Below, in pieces: positions 1-5,623 of a stretch of DNA of 10,634 nucleotides. Position numbers and translations under genes: made by a program. How positions within the stretch are numbered: position 1 is the stretch's first letter; the number at the start of each line of letters is the position of its first letter. The notes below the pieces were generated by a model that worked only from the letters and a program-made list of their open reading frames with translations, was not told the DNA's origin and did not search any database. This stretch comes from VRUE01 sp033856275 (GTDB lineage: Bacteria > Actinomycetota > Thermoleophilia > Solirubrobacterales > 70-9): positions 1-10,634 of the forward strand of contig JAWVFJ010000008.1 in assembly GCA_033856275.1 (NCBI GenBank), in the 5' to 3' direction.

Positions 1-706
1 TGGAGACGTTGGAGAGGTAGATCGGGAAGAGCCAGTTGGCGAGGCCCGCCGCGACCGTGACGAAGGCCGCTCCCGGCCAGACCGCGCGCCAGGGCATGTG
101 TCCTTTCGGAACCGCCCAGAAGATCACCGCGCAGATCCCGAAGGTGACCAGCAGGGCGGCGCCGAGCAGCAGCACGGTGTCGATCGCCTTGATGTGGGCC
201 AGGCCGAACGGCAAGCGATCGGTGCTGCTGACGACGCCGCTCTCGATCGCCGGCACGAAGATGCTGGCGGCGATGAAGAGCAGGACGACGCCGAGCATCG
301 CGAAGGAGAAGCGCTTCTGCTCGACCCAACCGCGACACTCGACGTGGTAGATACGACAGAAGGCGGTGTCCATCGCGCCCCAGAAGGAGGCGCCAATCCA
401 GAGCGAGCCGAAGAAGGCCGCGATCCCAATTGTGGCCGAGTTTTCCTCGATTCGGTTGAGCACGTCGGTCAGGGTGTGCTGCTCGACGTTGGGGAAGAGT
501 CGCTTGAGGTCGTCGAGCACGCTCGCCTCGACGCCGCCGATCTTCAGCACCTGGCCGCCGACAAAGAGCACCAAAAGAGCGAATGGAAAGACCGCCAGCA
601 TCAGGTTGTAGGCGACCATCGCCGAGAGCCCGGTGACGTTCTCGCGGTACGCGCGGTTCCAGAAGGCACGCAGCCAGGGTCGGGATTGGCGCATCGATTT
701 AGGCAT
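1..706 (-). CDS. YihY/BrkB-family inner-membrane protein (3' end beyond the window)
   Basis: Read on the minus strand from ATG 706-704, the frame stays open to the left edge (235 codons, no stop), so the C-terminus is missing. An in-frame TAG lies 24 nt upstream and no other ATG falls between, which fixes the start; a second Met at codon 5 is the only close alternative. The protein starts MPKSMRQSRPWLRAFW and continues ENVTGLSAMVAYNLMLAVFPF, the amphipathic entry plus first membrane segment typical of the YihY/BrkB (UPF0761, formerly 'ribonuclease BN') family. Further hydrophobic segments include IGIAAFFGSLWIGASFWGAM, FAMLGVVLLFIAASIFVPAI and VLLLGAALLVTFGICAVIFW, with the conserved-looking motif VPKGHMPWRAVWPGA after the last. 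Family members are polytopic membrane proteins of roughly 280-300 residues with no settled function; the ribonuclease name is not supported. It diverges from rpoD and is not part of the pilus cluster. No Shine-Dalgarno sequence is visible upstream. Confidence 0.88.
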   Translation of the reverse strand, partial: MPKSMRQSRPWLRAFWNRAYRENVTGLSAMVAYNLMLAVFPFALLVLFVGGQVLKIGGVEASVLDDLKRLFPNVEQHTLTDVLNRIEENSATIGIAAFFGSLWIGASFWGAMDTAFCRIYHVECRGWVEQKRFSFAMLGVVLLFIAASIFVPAIESGVVSSTDRLPFGLAHIKAIDTVLLLGAALLVTFGICAVIFWAVPKGHMPWRAVWPGAAFVTVAAGLANWLFPIYLSNVS

Positions 707-709
707 TGA

Positions 710-724
710 CTTCAGAAACTGAAG
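710..724. repeat. Perfect inverted repeat CTTCAG-AAA-CTGAAG before the YihY/BrkB start
   Basis: A 6-bp perfect inverted repeat with a 3-nt spacer ends 3 nt before the minus-strand ATG at 706. It occupies the place where a ribosome binding site would be. It could be an operator or a short mRNA hairpin; nothing shows which, and a repeat of this size can arise by chance. Confidence 0.4.
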
Positions 725-773
725 CGACTAATATGCGAACAGACGTTTGAGCGAATCCAGATCGCCCGTCCCA

Positions 774-785
774 GGCCTTAAGGCC
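774..785. repeat. 12-bp perfect palindrome GGCCTTAAGGCC in the divergent intergenic region
   Basis: A perfect dyad lies midway between the YihY/BrkB start (706) and the rpoD start (908). A second short palindrome, GAATATTC, follows at 793-800. The position suits a regulator site serving either divergent gene, but no known operator was recognised. I could not assign a confident -35/-10 promoter for either gene in 707-907. Confidence 0.35.
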
Positions 786-809
786 AGCCGCAGAATATTC
801 AGCTTCTCG

Positions 810-833
810 GACCGGATAGCCGGTCTATTTTTT
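810..833 (+). terminator. Rho-independent terminator-like hairpin upstream of rpoD
   Basis: GACCGG (810-815), loop ATAG, CCGGTC (820-825) is followed at once by TATTTTTT (826-833). A six-base-pair GC-rich stem, four-base loop and T-tract form the classical intrinsic terminator on the plus strand. There is no plus-strand gene upstream in the window for it to serve; it lies 75 nt before the rpoD start. It may end a short leader RNA (attenuation of rpoD), an unannotated small RNA, or antisense transcription from within the YihY/BrkB gene. Confidence 0.6.
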
Positions 834-907
834 CGCGACCTCCCGCCCACGGCGGTGTTCTAGTCGCAGACTTAACCACCTAGCCCAAAGAAACGAGTAG
901 ATACAGG

Positions 908-2014
908 ATGCTGGTAGCAGAGCTTCAGGAGCTTGAGGAGGTCAAAGGCCTGATCACCCGCGGGCAGCAGCTCGGGGTGTTGACCTTTGGCGATGTCGCC
1001 TCCGCAGTGTCGGAGGTGGATCTGGACGAGTCCGACGTCGAGGACCTTTACGGGCACCTCGAGAAGTCGGGCATCGAGTTGGTCGAGGACATGGACCCGG
1101 CCCAGAAAGCGGCCGCGGAAGCGCTCCCGATCGACACCGGCAAAAAAGGACGGCGCCGCCAGAAACAGGCGCTCGACCTGAAACCGGACATGACCACCGA
1201 TTCCTTGCAGCTGTTCCTCAAGGACATCGGCAAGGTCCGCCTGCTGACCGCCGCGGAGGAGGTCGAACTCGCCAAGCGCATCGAGCGCGGCGATCTCGAC
1301 GCGAAGCAGAAAATGGTCGAGTCGAACCTGCGCCTGGTCGTCTCGATCGCCAAGAACTACCGCAACCAGGGCCTGCCCTTCCTCGACCTGATCCAGGAGG
1401 GAACGCTGGGCCTGGTCCGCGCCGCGGAGAAGTTCGACTACCGCAAGGGATTCAAGTTCTCGACCTACGCGACTTGGTGGATCCGCCAGGCGATCGCCCG
1501 TGCGCTCGCCGACAAGGCGCGCACGATCCGGATCCCAGTGCACGTGGTCGAGAAGCTGAACAAGATCGGCCGCGCCGAGCGCAAGCTGGTCACCGAGCTG
1601 GGCCGCGAGCCCACTCCGGAGGAGATCGCCGAGGTAACGGGGATCGATCCCGAGGAGGTCGACTCGATCAAGCGCTCCGCCCAGGCGCCGGTCTCGCTGG
1701 AGAAGCCGGTCGGTGACGAGGAGGAGTCGGAGTTCGGCCAGTTCATCGCCGATGAGAAGGCCGAGTCCCCCTTCGACCGGGCAGCGGATCTGCTGACCAA
1801 AGAGGCGCTGAAGGAGGCGCTGGAGAACCTCTCCTACCGCGAGCGCCGCGTGCTGGAGCTGCGCTACGGCCTCGGCGGCGAGCACCCGCGCACGCTCGAC
1901 GAGGTGGGGCGGACCTTCAACGTTACCCGCGAGCGCATCCGCCAGATCGAGAATCAGAGCCTGAAGAAGCTGCAGCAGCTGGGCGAAGCCCAGAAGCTGC
2001 GTGAGGTCACTTAG
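908..2014 (+). CDS. rpoD: RNA polymerase primary sigma factor (sigma-70 group 1, RpoD/SigA)
   Basis: This 368-residue protein directs RNA polymerase core enzyme to housekeeping promoters. Its domains run in canonical order. A region 1.1-like helical domain (about 1-62) is followed by a basic linker (GKKGRRRQKQ, 78-87) and region 1.2 (about 97-128, DSLQLFLKDIGKVRLLT). Region 2 (about 130-202) carries SNLRLVVSIAKNYRNQGLPF and the -10 recognition stretch TYATWWIRQAIARALADK. Region 3 (about 205-280) includes the sigma-finger segment SEFGQFIADEKAESP. Region 4 (about 297-360) has the -35 recognition helix-turn-helix TLDEVGRTFNVTRERIRQIE. Region 1.1 and the complete region 2.4/4.2 signatures mark it as a group 1 factor rather than an alternative sigma. 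The large non-conserved insert seen in the E. coli protein is absent, as in most actinobacterial and firmicute forms. The ATG is the only start after an in-frame TAG 27 nt upstream; the ribosome binding site is weak or absent. The pilT1 gene follows after 47 nt on the same strand. Confidence 0.96.
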   Translation: MLVAELQELEEVKGLITRGQQLGVLTFGDVASAVSEVDLDESDVEDLYGHLEKSGIELVEDMDPAQKAAAEALPIDTGKKGRRRQKQALDLKPDMTTDSLQLFLKDIGKVRLLTAAEEVELAKRIERGDLDAKQKMVESNLRLVVSIAKNYRNQGLPFLDLIQEGTLGLVRAAEKFDYRKGFKFSTYATWWIRQAIARALADKARTIRIPVHVVEKLNKIGRAERKLVTELGREPTPEEIAEVTGIDPEEVDSIKRSAQAPVSLEKPVGDEEESEFGQFIADEKAESPFDRAADLLTKEALKEALENLSYRERRVLELRYGLGGEHPRTLDEVGRTFNVTRERIRQIENQSLKKLQQLGEAQKLREVT

Positions 2015-2037
2015 CGCTTCAGGACTAAGGATGCTGG

Positions 2038-2065
2038 ACATCCCGGCCGATACAGGTCGGGATGT
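2038..2065 (+). promoter_or_regulatory. 11-bp hairpin enclosing the pilT1 start codon
   Basis: ACATCCCGGCC (2038-2048) pairs with GGTCGGGATGT (2055-2065), with one G-U wobble and loop GATACA (2049-2054). The ATG of pilT1 (2062-2064) is inside the 3' arm. No T-tract follows, so this is not an intrinsic terminator. The likely effect, if formed in mRNA, is to limit translation initiation of pilT1 independently of rpoD. Function is inference from position alone. Confidence 0.55.
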
Positions 2066-3183
2066 TCGACATCGATACAGCGCTGCGCACGCTCATCGAG
2101 CGTGAGGGCTCCGACCTTCACGTCAAGGTCGGCGCGCCGCCGATCGCGCGCCTGCACGGCGAACTGGCCCACCTGGAGGGCTACCAGCCGCTCGGTCCCG
2201 AGGACACCGAGAAAGCTTTCCACGATATGGCGGAGGCGCGATCGCTGACCGAATTCGAGGAGGACGGCGAGGCCGACTTCTCCTACTCGATCCCGGGCCT
2301 GGCCCGCTTCCGCGTCAACACCTTCAAACAGCGCAGCACGATCTCGATCGTCTGCCGCGCGATTCCCTTCGAGATCCGCTCGGTCGAAGAACTCGGCCTG
2401 CCGGCGGTCGTCACCAGCCTCGCCGAAGAGGCGCGAGGGATCATCCTCGTCACCGGCACCACCGGTTCGGGCAAGAGCACGACGCTGGCGGCGATGATCG
2501 ACCACATCAACCGGACCCGGGCGCAGCACATCGTCACGCTCGAGGACCCGATCGAGTTCCTGCACCAAGACAAGCGCTCGATCGTCAACCAGCGCGAAGT
2601 TGGCTCCGACACGGTCAGCTTCGCCCGCGCGATGCGCCGCGTGCTGCGCCAGGACCCCGACGTGATCCTGATCGGCGAGATGCGTGACGAGGAGACGGTC
2701 CGCACGGCGCTTTCCGCCGCCGAGACCGGGCATCTCGTTCTCTCCACCGTTCACACACTCGACGCGACCGAGACGATCAACCGCATCGTCGACTTCTTCC
2801 CGCCCCACCTGCAGCAGCAGGCACGGGTGATGCTCGCCTCGACCCTGAAGGGCGCGATCGCGCAGCGACTGGTGCCCGACGTGACTGGCGACGGGCGGGT
2901 CGCCGCCTCAGAGGTGATGGTCGTCACCGGCCGGGTCCAGGACCTGATCCTCAACCCGGAAGAAACGGGCAAGATCACCGAGGTCATCGGCGAAGGCGAG
3001 TACTACGGCATGCGCACCTTCGACCAGTCGCTGCTGCGCTACGTGATGGAGGGCAAGGTGACCGAGGAGGTCGCCCTTGACTATGCCTCCAGCCCCCACG
3101 ACTTCAAACTGATGCTGTCCGCGGGAGGCCAGCGGGCGAGCGGGATCGAGCAGCTCGACAGCAAGGAACCGGTGGTGCCGTGA
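2062..3183 (+). CDS. pilT: Type IV pilus retraction ATPase-family protein, first copy (PilT/PilU-like)
   Basis: A cytoplasmic hexameric motor ATPase of the secretion NTPase superfamily, 373 residues, near the usual PilT length. The N-terminal PAS-like region contains the signature GSDLHVKVGAPP (16-27). Then come Walker A GTTGSGKST (132-140), Asp box TLEDPIEF (159-166), Walker B DVILIGEMRD (200-209) and His box STVHT (228-232). The C-terminal region departs from classical PilT: where AIRNLIRE is expected it reads RVQDLILN (291-298), and it ends with ALDYASSPHDFKLML, which recalls PilU-type termini. The N-terminus MFDIDTALRTLIEREGSDLH matches the family start, so ATG 2062 is chosen although no Shine-Dalgarno is seen and a hairpin covers it. 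The stop overlaps the next gene's GTG by 4 nt (GTGA), which implies translational coupling. I infer an accessory retraction motor acting with the second PilT; a fully active PilT is the alternative. Confidence 0.93.
   Translation: MFDIDTALRTLIEREGSDLHVKVGAPPIARLHGELAHLEGYQPLGPEDTEKAFHDMAEARSLTEFEEDGEADFSYSIPGLARFRVNTFKQRSTISIVCRAIPFEIRSVEELGLPAVVTSLAEEARGIILVTGTTGSGKSTTLAAMIDHINRTRAQHIVTLEDPIEFLHQDKRSIVNQREVGSDTVSFARAMRRVLRQDPDVILIGEMRDEETVRTALSAAETGHLVLSTVHTLDATETINRIVDFFPPHLQQQARVMLASTLKGAIAQRLVPDVTGDGRVAASEVMVVTGRVQDLILNPEETGKITEVIGEGEYYGMRTFDQSLLRYVMEGKVTEEVALDYASSPHDFKLMLSAGGQRASGIEQLDSKEPVVP
2570..2597 (+). repeat. 28-bp perfect direct repeat, copy 1 (inside pilT1)
   Basis: The 28 bases here recur exactly at 6130-6157 within the second pilT gene, 3,560 bp downstream. 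They encode KRSIVNQRE in both. The shared stretch reflects paralogy and strong conservation of this ATPase segment, but the uninterrupted identity could support recombination or gene conversion across pilB. Confidence 0.8.
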
Positions 3184-3797
3184 GGGAGAAGCTCAACGAG
3201 AACCCGATCGCCCAGGTTGGCCTCATCCTCGTGCTCGTCGTGGTCGCCGTAGTGGTCTTCATCGGCAGCTCCGGCGGTGGCGAAGAAGAAGCCGCTCCTG
3301 CCGGCGAAGTCGCCGCGACGGTGAACGGCGTCTCTGCCACCGGGGCGACACCCGGCGAAGCTGTCGAAAGCGCGGTTGAATCGCTCGAAGTCGGCGCCAC
3401 GGCGTCGGTCGCGGCGGCGCCGACTTCGGTGCCCACCCCGTCGCCCCCCAAGCGCCTCGTGGAGGCCTACGAAGCGAACAAGACGGTCGCCCTGCTGATC
3501 GTCCACAAGGGCAGCATCGACAGCGCGCTGACGGCACGCTCTTCGCTGCTGCTCGCCCCCTTTCACGATGTATTGCTCTTCATCGTCCCGGCCAAGCAGA
3601 TCGCCCGCTACGCCGCGATCACCGTCGGCCTCGAAGTGAATCGTGTTCCTGCCCTGGTCGTGATGACGCCCAAGCGTCTTAGCGGCGGCACCCCGCAGGC
3701 CACGGTCGACTACGGCATACAAACGCCGCAGAGCGTGCTGCAGGCCGTCCTCGATGCCAACTATCACGGCCACGAACTCACCTACCACCCCAACTGA
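3180..3797 (+). CDS. Membrane-anchored protein with cysteine-free thioredoxin-like domain, in pilus operon
   Basis: I do not recognise a named family for this 205-residue protein. It starts at GTG 3180, overlapping the pilT1 stop by 4 nt, with AAGGAA about 10 nt upstream. A short cytoplasmic N-terminus (MREKLNENPIAQ) precedes one hydrophobic helix (about 12-29, VGLILVLVVVAVVVFIG), then a low-complexity Gly/Ala/Glu/Ser/Pro linker (30-90). By the positive-inside rule the C-terminal domain (about 91-200) is extracytoplasmic. That domain alternates strands and helices like a thioredoxin fold: TVALLIVH (102-109), DVLLFIVP (130-137), and RVPALVVM (155-162) with Pro157 where thioredoxins have the cis-proline. 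There is no cysteine in the whole protein, so no CXXC and no redox activity. Its bitopic layout resembles PilN/PilO-type pilus alignment proteins, but the fold appears different. A structural or scaffolding role in the pilus machine is inferred from its place between pilT and pilB. Confidence 0.8.
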   Translation: MREKLNENPIAQVGLILVLVVVAVVVFIGSSGGGEEEAAPAGEVAATVNGVSATGATPGEAVESAVESLEVGATASVAAAPTSVPTPSPPKRLVEAYEANKTVALLIVHKGSIDSALTARSSLLLAPFHDVLLFIVPAKQIARYAAITVGLEVNRVPALVVMTPKRLSGGTPQATVDYGIQTPQSVLQAVLDANYHGHELTYHPN

Positions 3798-3805
3798 GCC
3801 GGCCG

Positions 3806-5623
3806 ATGAGCGCCGAAACCCCGTATCCAGGCCATCTTCGCCCGGTCCCCGACTCAGGTGGCTCGGCGGCGCCGGCGATGCCGGGCCCGGGGGAAGGCGG
3901 CACGCTCGGCCTGACCCCGCCCCTGCACCGCGGCCACTCGCGCGGCTTCATCACCGACGTTCTAGTCGAGCTCGGCTATGCAAGCGCCGAGGCCGTGCAG
4001 GTTGCGGTGGAGGCATCGCGCACTGCGGGGCGTCCGCCTGAGGCGATCCTGCTCGAGCAAGGCACGATCAGCTCCGATCAGCTCTCCCGGGCGGTTGCCG
4101 AGCGCTACGGCCTCGACCACGTCGATCTCTCCGTCTACCAGGTCGACGTCGCCGCCGCCGCCCTTTTCCCGGTGACGATGGCGCGACGCTACAAAGCGGT
4201 CCCAGTTGGTTTTGTCGACTCCAAGACCCTGCTCGTCGCCGCCGTCGATCCGGCCAACGTGCTTGCCGCCGACGACATCCAGATCGCCACCGGACTCGAC
4301 TGCCACATCGCCGTCGCCGTCGCAGACGACGTCGAGTCTCTGCTGGCGCGGCTCGGCACCCTGCAGAGCGCCGCCGCCGATGCGATCGTCGAGGAGCAGC
4401 ACAGGGTCGATGAGGTGGAAGGGCTCGAGGAGGACCTCGCCGACGTCAGCTCGATGCAGGCGGGGGCGGAGGATGCCCCCGTAATCAAGCTCGTCTACAG
4501 CATCCTCGCCCAAGCGGTGGGAGAGGGGGCTTCCGACATCCACCTCGAGCCCGAAGAAGGCGAGCTGCGCATTCGCTTCCGCATCGACGGCGTGTTGAAG
4601 GAGTCCGCCCATGTGCCGAAGCGAATGATCAACGCGGTGATCTCGCGACTGAAGATCATGAGCGAGCTCGACATTGCCGAGAAGCGCGTTCCCCAGGACG
4701 GCCGTGTGAGCGTCGCGGTCGAGGAGCGTCGCATCGACCTCCGCGTCACCACACTGCCTACCTCGCGCGGCGAGGGAGCGACGATTCGCATCCTCGATGA
4801 GGGCAATGCGCAGCGCTCGCTCGACGACCTGGGCATGGACGGCTCCGCCCGCGCCCGCTTCGAGGATGCCTTCCATCAGGCTTACGGCGCGGTGCTGGTC
4901 ACCGGTCCGACCGGCTCCGGTAAGTCGACGACGCTCTACGCGGCCCTCGGCGAGCTGAACGAGATCGAGAAGAAGATCATCACGATCGAGGACCCGGTCG
5001 AGTTCCGCATTCCGGGCGTCAACCAGATGAACGTCAACCGCAAGGCGGGGCTCGACTTCGCCCGCGGGCTGCGCTCGATCCTGCGCGCCGACCCCGACAT
5101 CGTCATGGTCGGCGAGATCCGCGACGCCGAGACGGCGCGGATCGCGATCGAGGCGGCGCTGACCGGCCACATGATGCTGACCACGCTGCACACCAACGAC
5201 GCCCCGGGCGCGATTGCGCGTCTGGGCGAGATGGGAATAGAGACCTTCCTCACCTCCTCCGCCGTCGATTGCGTCGTCGCCCAGCGCCTCGCCCGCAAGC
5301 TCTGCTCGAGCTGCAAGCGGCGCTCGATCGTCCCGGTCGCGGCGCTGCAGGAGGCCGGGATCAGGGTCGGTACCGAGGTTGAGGCCTACGAGCCGGTTGG
5401 CTGCGGCCGCTGCAACAACAGCGGTTACAAGGGCCGGGTCGGGATCTACTCGGTGATGAGCCTCAGCGAGCGCCTCAAGCAGATGACGATCGCTCGCGCG
5501 CCCGAGACGGAAATCGCCGCCGTCGCTCGCGAGGAGGGAATGCTCACCCTGCGTGAGGACGGCGTGGTCAAGATTCGAGCCGGGGTCACGAGCCTCGAGG
5601 AGGTGCTCCGTGTCACAGCCTGA
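3806..5623 (+). CDS. pilB: Type IV pilus assembly ATPase PilB (GspE family)
   Basis: A 605-residue hexameric ATPase that powers pilin addition at the PilC platform. Order: Pro/Gly-rich N-terminus (1-45), MshEN/T2SSE N-terminal domain (about 46-175), acidic linker (about 190-222), and the core starting APVIKLVYSILAQAV with GASDIHLEP (241-249). The core has Walker A GPTGSGKST (367-375), Asp box TIEDPVEF (393-400), Walker B DIVMVGEIRD (431-440) and His box TLHT (460-463). Four cysteines (500, 503, 533, 536) form the zinc-binding pairs CSSC and CGRC that mark PilB/GspE and are absent from PilT. The two 24-residue MshEN motifs (48-71 and 77-100) lack the expected RLG opening and terminal Gln, so c-di-GMP binding is doubtful. 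ATG 3806 follows the previous stop by 8 nt; no clear ribosome binding site. The 3' end overlaps pilT2 by 14 nt. Confidence 0.97.
   Translation: MSAETPYPGHLRPVPDSGGSAAPAMPGPGEGGTLGLTPPLHRGHSRGFITDVLVELGYASAEAVQVAVEASRTAGRPPEAILLEQGTISSDQLSRAVAERYGLDHVDLSVYQVDVAAAALFPVTMARRYKAVPVGFVDSKTLLVAAVDPANVLAADDIQIATGLDCHIAVAVADDVESLLARLGTLQSAAADAIVEEQHRVDEVEGLEEDLADVSSMQAGAEDAPVIKLVYSILAQAVGEGASDIHLEPEEGELRIRFRIDGVLKESAHVPKRMINAVISRLKIMSELDIAEKRVPQDGRVSVAVEERRIDLRVTTLPTSRGEGATIRILDEGNAQRSLDDLGMDGSARARFEDAFHQAYGAVLVTGPTGSGKSTTLYAALGELNEIEKKIITIEDPVEFRIPGVNQMNVNRKAGLDFARGLRSILRADPDIVMVGEIRDAETARIAIEAALTGHMMLTTLHTNDAPGAIARLGEMGIETFLTSSAVDCVVAQRLARKLCSSCKRRSIVPVAALQEAGIRVGTEVEAYEPVGCGRCNNSGYKGRVGIYSVMSLSERLKQMTIARAPETEIAAVAREEGMLTLREDGVVKIRAGVTSLEEVLRVTA
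5596..5603 (+). promoter_or_regulatory. Ribosome binding site that fixes the pilT2 start
   Basis: GAGGAGGT lies 6 nt before GTG 5610, inside the 3' end of pilB. The strong match and good spacing favour GTG 5610 over the upstream in-frame ATG at 5553, which would add 19 residues that do not look like PilT. Confidence 0.8.

Noticed and set aside
98..709. 203-codon plus-strand open frame at the left edge
   Set aside because: It is a shadow of the minus-strand YihY/BrkB gene. Its product is hydrophilic low-complexity, while the minus-strand frame gives clear membrane segments.
747..781. Possible promoter TTGAGC ... CCTTAA upstream of rpoD
   Set aside because: The spacing of about 23 nt is too long for a sigma-70 promoter and the -10 match is poor.
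900..907. Shared octamer GATACAGG before rpoD (900-907) and before pilT1 (2049-2056)
   Set aside because: An 8-base match in a window of this size can occur by chance, and the spacing to the two start codons differs.
872..2041. 389-codon open frame antisense to rpoD
   Set aside because: It mirrors the rpoD coding frame in high-GC sequence. Its protein is a repetitive Leu/Asp/Arg/Gly string without domain signatures, and rpoD itself is unambiguous.
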